Below, one piece after another: positions 11,813 to 24,350 of a stretch of 64,000 nucleotides of DNA. Within the stretch, counting starts at the first letter, position 1. Each line of letters opens with the position of its first letter. Made by a program: the position numbers and the translations under genes. The notes under the pieces are model-generated. The model was not told the origin of the DNA and ran no database searches. It saw nothing but the letters and a program-made list of their open reading frames with translations. This DNA comes from Hevea brasiliensis (taxonomy: Eukaryota > Streptophyta > Magnoliopsida > Malpighiales > Euphorbiaceae): positions 44,310,735-44,374,734 of the forward strand of contig NC_079503.1 of assembly GCF_030052815.1 (NCBI RefSeq), given 5' to 3'.

Positions 11813-14800
11813 TGTAACACCCCTCACTCGACTACAGTATAGCCGAGCAAAGTGTGCTATATTCGGTGCCAAAGCACCCTATCTTATCTTACTTTATTCC
11901 TTTAATAATTTGATCTCGTTATATTTTAATATCAATTATTTTTCTACAGAGAAACCAGCGGAGTTTCCCCTATTTTATTACCAGTTGACGTATTTCACTA
12001 TTCACCTGCTTGAAATTTTCAATAATATTTTACAATAAAAATATCATTAATGCTCATCATATTCATCTCACATTCAATTCTTGTAATTCACATACTCATT
12101 TGTACCAATCTATTCATACTCAATTCATATGTAAACATTTTCAAATTACATAAGCAAAATTTTCAAATTTTCTTAATTTACATAATTTACAAAATAATTA
12201 CATAATTTTATAATTTACATGATCTATAGATTAATTACAGTTCCATATTCTATATTTCAACATACAATTCATAGTTTACATTACAAATAATAACTAATTA
12301 TAATGTACAAAATACATAATATGATCTATATGGGCCCTATCTACATGCATTGCTGAGGAGGTGACAACGTTATACACTTCTGACACTTCCGTAGATCTGG
12401 ACTCTAAATTCTCCAGTCTAATGTCCACTGGTTTTTATCTTCAGTACCTATGCGAGGAAACAAATCCATCGCGCTAAGAATTGCTGCCTAGTGGTGCAAT
12501 AATATGACAAGAAATAATGTATACAAATAAAAATAATTGGAGCATATTTTCTATATTCAAGAATTTTACTGGGTTCATATGAAATTTGTCATACAGTACA
12601 TTTTTTTTTGTCATTTATGTTGCTCTCTAGAATCAATTCTTTCATAAGTTTACAATAATCATTTATATAATGTACAAATAAATCTAAAATTTATACTTAT
12701 ACATATATTCTTATGAAAATCACATTTGTAATCTTATTTAAGTTATAATTCTTCTACTAGTCTTTTTATCACTTCCTTGATACTTTCTAAGTTGTTTACA
12801 ATCATTTCATAATGTTTAAAATTTTTTAGAACTAATTTAATTTATTTCAGATCATTCTAAGGAACAAATTTTTGGAGCTAATCTAATTTATTTAGGAACT
12901 TCTTCTCATTTATATACTTTCTAGCATTTTTAATTGCTAATATTCATAACTTATTTTAATAAATTAGACTGCCCAAGTAACCTATAACAGGCTGACTAAA
13001 CTCGATAACAGGTTATTGACATTGGACACCGTGGTGCCTCGACCCCTCATGCTATGGGACGCAGAACGTCAACCACGTATGCAGTCAATATGGCTAAAAA
13101 GCCATGATAACACATAATACGGGCATAAAGCCATGAATACAGGCATAAAGCCTTTCACAGTACTGCTAAACAATATCCTATTGGTATGCCAAACTATCCA
13201 ATTTGACACACAAGTCTAGGCAATACAAAGGCACATAATATCATTAAATATTAATATATTGTGTTTTATGACTTCATTATTTCATGATAAATTCCATAAT
13301 TTATACATTCATCATAATATTCATACATTCCTTACATCATTCATATTGATCACAATTCACATTCAAAACATCTTTCCTTTCTCTCTTGATGGGAACCTAA
13401 ATCCCAAATGACACTTTTATCACATTTATTCATTCAACAATCTATTGATGTAAACTACATTCCATACTTTAAGTTATATTGCAAATATATTATGAATTCC
13501 ATTGGTGTTGGGAGTATAATTCTCAACAATCATTCTAGGTTAATTTCATTTCATATTCAAGTGGTATCACTCATGTTTTATTAGACCTACTAGTAATGGG
13601 AATACAAATCTTAATTATATATTCACATAACTTAAATGTTCATTAAGTCATTTAGGTAAATTACTATTTCTATTCCAAGTAATCCATGAACATTTCATGG
13701 ATTCCAAATTTCATACCTTAATTTCCTCTACCAATTTAGTTCTTATACTTTGTGTCTTTGTACTACTATTCACATTACCATTCACTCAAATTGTTGACTT
13801 TTTAATATATAATAAATTTATTGAACCTAAGTTCTCCAAGATACCACATTTTGCATTTTATTTTTGTTGGTATTGATTTCCAATACAATTTCAAAGCTTA
13901 TCTTATGTTATTCAAAATTTTCAGATTTCATACCCTAGGTTTACTGTTTCATTGGTCATTTGTACAGTAGGAATTTGACAAAATTGTCTTCATAAAAGTT
14001 GTTCCTTATTGTGTCTAGTTACATTTGTTTTTTTGAATCACTCTATTTGGAGTTTTGTAACTCAAGTTATGGTCATTTTACCATAACTGGCCGAATTGAC
14101 CTGTACCCAGAGTTTAGGGGCAATTTGGTTCTGCCATATTTGGTGACCTAAGTTTGGTTGGTAATTTAACTAGGTTATGGTCAGAATTTGGATTTGTGTT
14201 CTTCATGAATGTTTTAGGGCTATGTCTCAAATTTCTGGTAGTAAAATTTAAGATCAATTAAACTTTTTTACACTGAGTTATGACTATTTGAAGAAATACT
14301 ATTCATTTGGTCATTTTCTAGGGATAACATGTTGGTCACCCGGATTAGGGTAATTTTTAGGTCAACTTGGTTTGGTTTTCTGGGTAGAGTTTCTTCACTA
14401 AAGTTGTACCATTATGTGTCTAGTTTCATGTCCAATTAGTCTTGCACCAATTAAACCTATACAACTCCATTTATAGTTCCAACAATTCATTGGACTTAAA
14501 GGTCCAAATTTCCTGCATACGAATCAACACTCCCAAATTCAATTCTGCCAACTCCACAAACTTCATTTGACATATTTGGCACTTTTAATGGTCATTAAAT
14601 TATCTCAACATCATCAAATTCTGAGAAATAATACAAAAACTAAGTTAGGCCAAAACCCTTACTTATAATTTCAATCTCAATCATACATCCATGCAATTTG
14701 ATTTCTAATGCCTTAATCTTCATTAATCAACTTTACTAACTAAAACAAAATCATCAAAACCATCAAATCCATTTACTTCCTAGGGCTGCCACAAATTGAA

Positions 14801-15775
14801 ACTTCAATATATTCCAAATTTTCTTTTCTTTTCATGCCATTGGAACTTAATCAAGCATGCTTTTCATGCTTAGGAAAGATAAAGGGTATGGTTAGTGCAC
14901 TAACCTCTTTAACCACTCTCTTGGCTTATTGAAACCTTAGAATTTTTTTCACTTTCTTCAAATTTCTTGGCAGCCAAACACTTCTTCTTGGTGTGGGTGT
15001 AATTTTTAGTAAAGGTGGTTAGGGCTTTTAGGGTGAGAAAAGCATGGAAATTGAAGCTTTTAAGAACCAGAAATGGAAGAGAGTTTTTTTTTTTTTGTTG
15101 GAGATTCGGCACACTTTTGAGAAATGAAGAAGATGAATGAATTTTTTTATTTATTTCCTTTTTTTTGTCTTTTTATATGTGCTTGTCAAAGTATGATTGG
15201 TGGATAGGTTTTTAATGACATCATATGATGTCATAATTAGGTATTTTCTTTCATTTTCTTTTCTTCTTTTCTCTACTCATTTTCAATTCAATTTTTAGCA
15301 ATATTTATTTATATTTTAGATCATAATAATTATTTAATTAACTAGACAAGTGCCAAAAATCATTTCTGAAGGCGAAATGACCAAAATGCCCTCCGTTTGG
15401 CTTAACAGACTAAAATTATCTGTACCGATTAAAAATTTTTTCTAAGCATTTTCTTGGCATTCTAATGCCATAGAAACCTCAATAACTCTTCTCTGGAGTC
15501 CCAAAAATTATTTCATTAATTTTCTCATGGGTTTAGGGCTTCTAGTTGCGAAGACCGCAACTTCCCACTGGGTCACCCATCGCTAGGGCACCGGCTCATT
15601 TAACTTGGTTGTATTTTTATTCTAAAATTTTTTTTAAATTTTTCTTATTAATATTTGAGTTATTTATGACTCCTCACTCTAGTCTAAATATTTTTTCAGA
15701 CGTTCTAGTTGTCCGGATAGACACCGGCCACTGGAACAGTAGAATGTACGGAATTACTACAGTGAGAGTGTTACA
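11813..15775 (-). repeat. E2 5' LTR (about 3.96 kb)
   Basis: On the plus strand it starts TGTAACACCCCTCACTCG and ends GAGAGTGTTACA, followed by the AAATC target duplication. It is collinear with 6567-10619. Its copy of the LTR hairpin (12474-12491) has a mismatched base in the stem. The minisatellite is reduced to two units at 13121-13152. Confidence 0.8.
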
Positions 15776-15780
15776 AAATC

Positions 15781-15847
15781 TTTGTTTCAATAACATTTTA
15801 TCAAACATTCATATGCACCATAAACTATAATAACAACACAATATTTC
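15781..15847 (-). repeat. Solo LTR E1, middle segment
   Basis: A 67-base remnant of E1 is caught between E2 (ends 15775, TSD to 15780) and E3 (starts 15848). Its last five bases, ATTTC, are the left target-site copy of E3. Confidence 0.65.
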
Positions 15848-18800
15848 TGTAACACCCTCCCTGTAGCAACTCTGTACATTCTACTGTTCCGGTGACCAGT
15901 GTCGGTCCGGATAGCTAGAACGTTCAGAAAAATATTTAAACTAAAGTGAGGAACCATAATTAACTCAAATATTAATAAGAAAAATTTAGGAAAAATTTTA
16001 GAAATAAAATACAACCAAGTTAAATGAGCCGATGCCCTAACGATGGGTAACCTAGTGAGAAGTTAGGGTTCTCGCAACTAGGAGCCCTAAACCCAGGGGA
16101 AAAATTATAAAATAATTTTTGGGACTCCAGAGAAGGGTCATTGAGGTTCTTATGGCATTAGAATGCCAAGAAAATGCTTAGAAAAATTTTTCAATCGGTA
16201 TAGACAATTTTAGTCTGTTAAGCCAAACGTAGGGCATTTTGGTCATTTCGTCTTCAGAGATGATTTTTGGCTGACTTGTCCAGTTAAGTAAATAATTATT
16301 ATGACATAAAATGTGAATAAATATTGCTAAAAATTAAATTGGAAATGAGTAAAGAGAAGAAAAGAAAATGAAAGAAAATGCTAATTATGACATCATATGA
16401 TGTCATTTAAATTTCCTCCACCAATCACAATTTGTTAAACTCATTAAAAGAGATAAAAGAGACCAAAAATTGAAAAACCAATCTGCATCTTCAACCTTTG
16501 GGCAGCCAAAAACATTGAGAGAGAGAGAGAGAGAGAGAAGAGGTTCCACCATTTTCAAGGTTAAAAGCTTGAATTTCCTCTCCATTTGTTCACCAAAATT
16601 GCCAAGTCCCTTCACAAAAATTTGATCTTTCACCTAGAAAAAGCTATTGGCAGCCAAAGAAGAAGAGATTAGGAAGGTTTAATCAAGGTTAAGTGAAACT
16701 CAAAAAGGTTAGTGCACTAAACAATTTCTTTTCTTTCTTTAATCTTGTAAGCATGCTAAATCAAGTAGAAATTATGTGAAATTAAAAGAAAAACTTAAGT
16801 AAATGAAATCTCTAAATTTTTCAGCCATGAGAAAGTTTAAGGATTGTTGGTTTTTGATGAAATTAAGTGGCTTAATTATGTTATTGATGAGTATAGATGA
16901 TGGATAAAGTGATTTGGTATGAGTTTGGTGTGTGTGTGCCATGAATTGGAAATTGGAGTTAGGGTTTGACCATGAAATGGAGACTTTGATCATGTAATGA
17001 TGAAAGTGAGTTTTAATGGTCAATTAGTGACCATTTGGTTATGTGTAAACAAGAAATGAGGTGGTTTGATTAGTAGGAATTGTAGTTGGTGTGGCTGCCC
17101 ATGGTGACCTGCAGAATTGGACATGAGTCCAACAGGTTTGGGCAGCCATAACTTGAATTTTATAGGTTCAATTGTTGCAAGGCCAATTGTACATGAAACT
17201 AGACACATAATGAAACAACTTTGGTGAAGAAACCATGCCCATAAAACCAAACTAAGTGGACCAAAAGCTTGCCCTAATCTGGGTGACCTGCAGTCTGTTT
17301 CTGCAAAATGACCAAATGAATAGTATTTAGTTATTTGGCCATAACTCAGTGTAGAATGGTCCAATTGATCTGAAATTTTACCAGCAACAAGATGAGATAT
17401 AGACCAACAACTTTCATGAAAAAACCTAACCAAAATTATGACCAGAACCTATCCAACAAGTGAGTTTCATTCACTATTCACTGCACTGTAAATATGGTCA
17501 GTCCAGAAAAATTTCAATCCGGCCAGTTGTGGTTTTTGGACAATAACTTGAGCTACAAAACTCCAAATGGAGTGTTTCAAAAAAGGAAATGCAACTAGAC
17601 AAAATAAGGAACAACTTCATGTTGATCAGTTTGCTAAATTCCCACTGCAAAATTGACCAATGGAACAGTAAAAATAAGGCATAAAAAGTGAAAATTCTGC
17701 CCAACTAACATTAAGCTTAGAAATGGTATTGGCAACCAATACCAACAAATTTTGAATGCAAAATGTGGTATGTTGATGATATTAAAACCAATGCACCTAT
17801 TGCCTTTGCAAAAGTCAACATTTTTGTTGACCAATGAATGGAATAGTAACACTAAAACTTAAATTCCAAAAATTGTGAAACTTAAAAGTGTGAAATGCCC
17901 TAGTATACCTAACAAGATTGGTTTGGATAGCTTGGCATGCCAATAGGGTTCAGTTAGCAGTACTGCACATGGCATTATGTCATTCTATGATTTCATGGCT
18001 TTTAGCCATTCTAACATTATGTTGATACTTGGCTTTGTACCTATTGTTATTACAGCTTATTAGCTGTTCTGTTGCACACCAGGAGATGCATATATGACCG
18101 ATGGTGTGACGGCCTGAGGTACTAGATACTCAGTGCCAGTTTATCCGTTTATCCAGTCCAGTCATCTAGTATAGGTTACTTGGGCACCAAAAAATGAAAG
18201 TGAATAAATTTAATGAAATAATGAATAGAACAAGTGCATAATAAATAAGATTACCAATAATGATAAAAAAAAAAAAATTATCTGCATAAGACATCAAAAC
18301 ATGCACTGCATATTTACTTCCTGTTATTTCTTTTTATTATTATTGGCACCACTAAGCATTATTGCTTAGCGCATTGCTTTTGCCACGCGTAGGTTCTGGA
18401 GATACTGACCGAGAGCCCAGTAGACCACAGACTGGGTGAGACGTCCTGCAGCTCTGCATAGTGTCCGTATCACCTCACAATCTTCAGTGCATTGGTAGGA
18501 CACTAGGTTTTATTTTGGTATTTTGTAACTAACTTTTATTTTCTCATGTGTAATTGAGAATCATGTAATATATTTTGATGTTAATGCAAATAGTGAAAAT
18601 TGTGTTTATGAATGGAAAATTGAGTATTTATTTGTTGCTTGTATATGAATACCATGAGAAATGAATGATTGAGAAATGGAAATGTTGTTGAAAAATATTG
18701 AGATTTTGATGATGAAATAGAGTTTGGGATTGGTTGAAAATTTTGGAAGTGCTTTTCACAGGTTCCGAAGAACTGTTTCCTTCATTTTTAGCCAGTACTC

Positions 18801-19014
18801 TGTCGGATTTTCTATAAAATTTGTGGAACCTCAGATAAATTTATGATTTCAATAAATGACTGAAATGAATTATATTTCACAAATTGTACTCCATAACTAT
18901 GAAAAAAAAATAAATTAGGAAGAATAAAATTTGATTGAATTAAAATAGGGTGTTCCGGCACACTGTGTGGCATATCTTGCTCGACTACACTGTAGACGGG
19001 TAAGGGGTGTCACA
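15848..19014 (+). repeat. E3 5' LTR (3,167 bp)
   Basis: Begins TGTAACACCCTCCCTG and ends GGGGTGTCACA. It contains a (GA)n tract at 16516-16540. The conserved LTR hairpin (CTAAGCA, loop TTAT, TGCTTAG) is at 18352-18369. Minus-strand ORFs inside it (for example 17020-17433 and 16772-17023) are chance open frames; their counterparts in the other LTR are altered. Confidence 0.9.
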
Positions 19015-19019
19015 TTTAG

Positions 19020-19031
19020 TGGTATCAGAGC
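19020..19031 (+). other. E3 primer-binding site
   Basis: TGGTATCAGAGC lies five bases downstream of the 5' LTR and is a perfect complement to the 3' end of initiator tRNA-Met. Confidence 0.9.
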
Positions 19032-19136
19032 ACGGTTTAGGCGTTTCTGGGCCTAGATTGAGTCCACACCATGCATTGCATTTGTAAGAGTCGAGGTGAC
19101 ACTAATGCAGATCTATTTGTCTTTGTTAAATAGGAT

Positions 19137-19804
19137 ATGGACCCTACATCTCAAAGGGCAGTTGAGGAGGAAGTGGAGAGTCATGCTCCACCTGCAGTAG
19201 CTGAAACTGGGGGTAGGGGAGAACCTGCTCCACCAGCTCCAGCAGAGCCTGCTCAGCCTCCACAGGCCATGTTTCAGCAAATGGCCGAATTCTTCAAACA
19301 AATGGCTGGGGTAATGCCACCACCACCACCACCTCCACAGTAGAAATCACACTTAGAAAGACTAAGAAAATATGGAGTAGTGGATTTCTTTGGCAAGAGA
19401 GAAGATGATTTGTTGCAGCCGAAAATTGGTTGAACAGAACAGGAAGGGTTTTAAAACAACTCCACTGCATTTTAGAGCAAAACCTAGAAGCTGCCATATC
19501 TCTATTGCAAGATGATGCATATGAATGGTGGGATACGGTGTCTAGTGAAGTGCAACCAGAAGTAATAACTTGGGAATTCTTCCACTCAGAATTTAAGAAC
19601 AAATATGTGGGTAGTGTATACCTGGAAGAGAGAAGAAGAGAGCTCATTAACCTGAGGCAAAGACAGCTAGCAGTGGCCGGGTATGAAAAGGAATTTGTTA
19701 GACTGAGCCGCTATGGAAGGGAGATAGTCCCTAATGAAGCCAAAAGGTGTAATAGATTTGAAGAGGGATTAAATGATAATATAAAGATCATGATCACTGC
19801 CTTG
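19137..19804 (+). pseudogene. E3 gag, N-terminal part (broken, split by E4)
   Basis: The ATG at 19137 opens a Pro/Ala-rich N-terminus (EPAPPAPAEP, FKQMAGVMPPPPP), which is the usual start of Tekay gag. It is cut by a TAG at 19341 and a shift before about 19430. From there a long open stretch encodes the retrotransposon capsid region with LKQLHC, DAYEWWD and FKNKYV motifs. It ends where solo LTR E4 has inserted (GAAAT at 19805-19809). Gag continues at 23824. Confidence 0.85.
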
Positions 19805-19809
19805 GAAAT

Positions 19810-22800
19810 TGTCACACCCTACCCCTTTGTAAGGCATAACATGATCACGTAGTATACCTAATGAATTACCAACTCCGTCTACTGATAACCCATTAAATAT
19901 ACTACAAGGGATTTTAAAAACTTTTCTTACTTCTTTTACAGTGGTGAGCACTATTTACAGGTGTTAAAAACCTTTTTGATATGAAGTGATAGAACTAACA
20001 CATTTGAATTATTTGGAATTTCTGTAAAAATTTTGGCAGAATGCCATCTGTGTTTTGGATAAAACAGTTCTTCAGAAAACCTGTAAGAAGCACTTCAATT
20101 ATTTTCCAAATCTCAACTCTAATACATTTCTCAACACAACAATTTATCAAGTCAAATCCACAGTGGTTTTTCAAAGATTGAGATATGAGAAATATAATAC
20201 AATTTGTACAAGCCAAAACCACTCATAATTATTTTACAAGTCAAATGTACAATTTGGATTTACAACTGCTCAAAACCAATAACAAAATATCCATACAAAG
20301 GAATATACATTACAAGATAAAATGCAAAATATTGGTATACTCGTTATACTGTAATCCTCATTGGATGTACTAGCGACCTAGTCTGCGCCTGCCTATCTCT
20401 CTACTACCGCGATAAAGAATAAAGCTATCATTTGAGACAATGTCTCAGTGGTGCACAACATTAACCAAATACAATTTTAAATCACAATTCATAAATCATA
20501 TCAATAGTGGATACTTAAAACCATAGTTTAATTCAAGACAATGAATGTCATAAGGAATTTAAACTCCAATTCACAAATTATCAAAATTCATAATAACACA
20601 ATTTAGTCAAATAGCTTAAGAATACCGTATTGCCAATTCATACACAATTTGATCAAATTACTGAATAACACAGTTTTTCCAATCAATGACACAATTTGAT
20701 CAAATAACTGAATAATATCGTTTTGCAAATCAATAACACAATTCGATCAAATAACTGAACAATACAATGTTGCCAATCAATAACACAATTTAGGTCATGA
20801 CACAAATTTTTCCATATATGTCGTGTTGTACACCACGACAAGACACACTCACCCCAATAATCGAAATCAATAAGGGAGGAAGCTAGCTGAATAATGAGTA
20901 CTCATCCACACTCACCTCAGACTGGGAAGTCAAAGAGGGAGGAACATAATCATACTCACCCCAGACTGATAAGTCAAAGAGGGAGGAATAATCACACTCA
21001 CCCCATTAATGGAGGAGGAACATAAGTGATGTCATGCCAATTGTGAATCAAAACAATTCCAAACATTTTATTCAAATGATCCGAAGAATCCAATAAATTT
21101 CCAAAGTTATAATTTCATTCACAAAATGGCAACACAATTCGTAATTCACTTCAATTTCCACAAAAACCATTTACAGTGCTTTTCAATCAATAAGTATCCA
21201 TCAATATCATTCAAACAATTTTTCACAGTTTCAAACCATTCACAATGTTTTTCAATCAATAAGTGTCCATCAAACACATTTCCACGATTTAAAACAATAA
21301 CATACAAATAGTCAATATTTATTTCAATTGAAAAATTCAAGAGAAATAGTTGTTGTGCACAAACACAATTTAAAACAATAATGTACAATAGTCATAATTC
21401 ATTTCAATTGAAAATTTCAAAAGAAATAGCCGTTGTGCACAAACCTCTGATGACTGTCCCCCTGGTCTGGACTCAGTGTTTCCTTCCCTTTTGCTGAGTC
21501 CTTGTTAACTGAGAAACACAATTTGAAGTGTTTCAGTACTAAATTAAACTGTCTCTATCGATGGTGTTTGGTAAATAATGCACTGAACTCAATTATTCAC
21601 TTAATCACCTAATATACCGACCCTTGTTGCGTTTTAGGTAAATTAGGTTTTAGTGTCGTTAATATGTCATATTCGATAGGGTTTTAGGTTTGGTACGTTT
21701 TACCAAACTCGTTTCTATGTATACTGCGTTTCCTTGCATTTTATTGCAATTTGTCGGATTCCGGGATACTGGTTTGACCTAGCCGGACGGCCTAGTTCCA
21801 TTGGTTTTCGGGCTTCGGTCAAAACTACAAACTTGTAGATCTAGGTCTTATGGACCGCGGTGCAAAATTTTAGGTCAATCCGAGTTAAGTAGACCAAGTT
21901 ATGGTCATTATACTACTGCTGGTCAAATGGCACCAATTTAGGTCAATTTTAGGTCAATTTGGTCAACTCTGGTTCGGCCAGTTTTTGGACCCGAACTTGT
22001 GCAAGTTGTTTGACTTGCTTATGGTCATTTCTGGGCTTTGGTGTCTTCATAAGACTTGTAGGTATGGGTCTTAACTATTCATGGTTAAAATTTCAGGTCA
22101 ATTGGACCTGTTTTGAGTGAGTTATGGCCTAAACACTCACTGCTGCCCAATTGGTCATTTTTCAGGTCCTAATTGCACCTAATCCGAATTGGTCATTTTC
22201 TTAGGTCACCTTGCAAGCAGAATTTTGGTATGTTTTCTCAATGAAAGTTGGCACATTTTGTGCCTAGTTCCACCTCCAATTGGTCTCATACCAATTGAGG
22301 TTACACATTTAAACTTATTGGCTAAAATGTACACTGCCCTTGGTTACTTTGCTTAACACACATCAATCACACACATTTACCTTGCAATTTGTTCACTTCC
22401 CTACCAATCTGTTTTGGTACATTACCAAAAGCATATTCTACTTTACATTAACATTACTTTGGGCAGATTACAATTACCCTCAACACACCAAATATAATTC
22501 ACATTTACAAATTCTAAGTACCATTACATACACACCTAACCATTACAAATCTTACATACACTTTACAATATCAATCTACATACATATCCATCAATCCTTC
22601 TAGGTCAATATTCTGCCTACACTTCCATGAATACATACATTTACTCAAGTGTTCCCAAGCTGTCAAACATCAAAGTGCCCTACAATTTACCAATTCCCAT
22701 CCAAGTGCATAAATCACCATATATATGTGAAATAATTCACTAGGATATTAAATCACCATGATCAACATTATTTCTCATCAATTATATGCATAATAAATCA

Positions 22801-23818
22801 TTAAATGCGTGACCCCATGGCTGTCCAAAAATGGCTATCTCAATAACTATTTAAACTTTAAAATTTCCTTCACAAAACTAACACCCATAACATGAACATA
22901 AAGTTTAGCAAAGGAATTCTCAAAAATGTAAACTTACCTTTGATTGTAACTTGCTAAACCTTCACCAAACTTCTCAAATTTGGTATCAATATTTTCCTTG
23001 TGATGTGTAGACCATTTTTTATGAAGGAACTCAAGTGATTAGAAGTGAAATGAGTGGTTAGATGAGCTTGCATGAAAAATGGCCATGGTGGTTCCCATTT
23101 TCTTCAATTCGGCAATGTTTATGAAATGAGGAAGATGAACATTCTGATGGGTATAGTGGACTTACATCAGCCACATTTTATGTTTAGTTTAATCCTTTAG
23201 TGGTCCACTTACTCATTTAATTATATAATATTGCTTAAATGTGTTACTTACACATTTTTCACTCCATTTTTGGCTATTTACTTTATGTACCACCAAATTA
23301 ATTTTTCATTTCATTTTCTAAGTGTAATATTATTTATTTTTAATGGACATTTAGGTCAAAAGACACTTCAGGATGTCAAATGACCATAATGCCCCTGTTC
23401 AGGTGGCATTTCCGATTTTTCGGTATTACCGGGTTTTGTCTGTTTTTCGATTTCTCACTTTTCTTTGTACTAATTATTTAATTTTTCTTTGATCTTTCTA
23501 ATGATATTTATTCTTCAAATAAGGTTCTATTTAAGTCCTAAAAATGTTTTCCAGGGTTCCCCATGATCCGAGGCAGTCAACGGTCCACGCCGTGACTTCC
23601 CGGTGCGGTCACCCATCGCTTGGTTTCCCGGCTCGCTTAACTTGGTTACATTTCTTTGCTATGATTTTTCCTTTGTTTTTCTTGCTTTTTCTTTTCTTGT
23701 ATTTCATTATTTTATGTCTCCTCACTCACATTGAAGTGTAGTTCTAGGCATCCTAGCTGTCCGGACAGCACTGGTCACCGGAACAGCAGAACGCACTACC
23801 GAACTTAGGGGTGTTACA
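19810..23818 (-). mobile_element. E4: solo LTR in E3 gag (TSD GAAAT)
   Basis: A 4,009-base LTR with no internal region. On the plus strand it begins TGTCACACCC and ends GGGGTGTTACA. The target duplication GAAAT is perfect at 19805-19809 and 23819-23823. Its minus-strand start (TGTAACACCCC..GTTCGGTAGTGCG) matches that of E7 at 34892, so the two are the same family. It carries the LTR hairpin (TGAGAC/GTCTCA, 20433-20447), a near-palindrome at 20820-20839 (GTCGTGTTGTACACCACGAC), and tandem AGTCAAAGAGGGAGGA units at about 20920-21010. Unequal recombination between two LTRs is the usual origin of solo LTRs. ORFs inside (for example 22340-22603) have no family similarity that I recognise. Confidence 0.9.
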
Positions 23819-23823
23819 GAAAT

Positions 23824-24350
23824 CATAGACTTCACCAAGTTAGTGGAAGCTGTAATAAAAGTTGAAAAAGTAAGAATAAGTAAGCATACCAGAAGAGAGA
23901 GACAGTAGAAGAGGGGCTCGGGTCAGTCTAGTTCATCTCCTATACCTGGGAAGAAGTTCAAAGGTCCACTTGCATAAAGTTCAGGACAACCACAAAGTCA
24001 GGGTCGCACCCGAGGGCCCAGCCACGCTTCACCACAGGAGAGGTCACCCACACCATCGGTGGCGCTCTCGAGGATGGGGTTCAGGACTAGCCCGGCATCT
24101 TCGGGAGTGTTGGAGAGTGGCGGTGCCTACTTAAGGTGTGGCTCGACAGAGCATCAGTTGAGGAAGCCCACGCAGAATCGCTACCTGTTGCTCCAACACA
24201 AGCGAGCAGACTGCTCTGCACTACAAAGGGGTAGGAAATCTGGCAAATCTGAGGCAGTGGGACCATCACAGAGGCTTGCATCTGAGCCAGCAGAGAGGCT
24301 TGAGGGTAGACCACCTGCCAGAGCCCATGCCATGAGAGCTCAGGAGGAGC
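23824..24350 (+). pseudogene. E3 gag, C-terminal part
   Basis: Resumes the capsid C-terminus (FTKLVEAVIKVEKV) immediately after E4. A basic linker follows and then a degraded nucleocapsid: only [12 protein letters not shown] recalls the CCHC knuckle, and its later Cys/His positions are lost. Stops occur at about 23908 and 23977. The open frame that starts at 24059 runs on into protease, as in gag-pol fusions of this clade. Confidence 0.7.

Larger units (their letters stand above)
6567..15775 (-). mobile_element. E2: non-autonomous Ty3/gypsy element, gag only, no pol
   Basis: Two LTRs in direct orientation (6567-10619 and 11813-15775) flank an internal region of only 1,193 bases. The 5-bp target duplication AAATC is present at 6562-6566 and 15776-15780, which fixes the ends. 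In minus orientation the order is 5' LTR, primer site, broken gag with a zinc knuckle, then directly the purine tract and 3' LTR. Protease, RT, RNase H and integrase are absent. It therefore depended on another element for movement or lost pol afterwards. By eye the LTRs differ at roughly 12 of the first 185 bases. It is inserted in solo LTR E1. Confidence 0.85.

Noticed and set aside
17020..17433. 137-codon minus-strand open frame, with neighbours 16403-17023 and 17498-17852
   Set aside because: Lies wholly inside the E3 5' LTR. The matching part of the 3' LTR has altered frames and there is no recognisable domain.
22340..22603. 87-codon plus-strand open frame rich in His, Thr and Tyr
   Set aside because: Inside solo LTR E4, on the strand opposite to the LTR and of biased composition. 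It is not seen in the related LTR E7.
24087..24314. Minus-strand open frames across E3 and E5 coding regions (also 25340-25567, 51774-52160 and 52556-52765)
   Set aside because: Shadows of the real gag-pol frames on the other strand.
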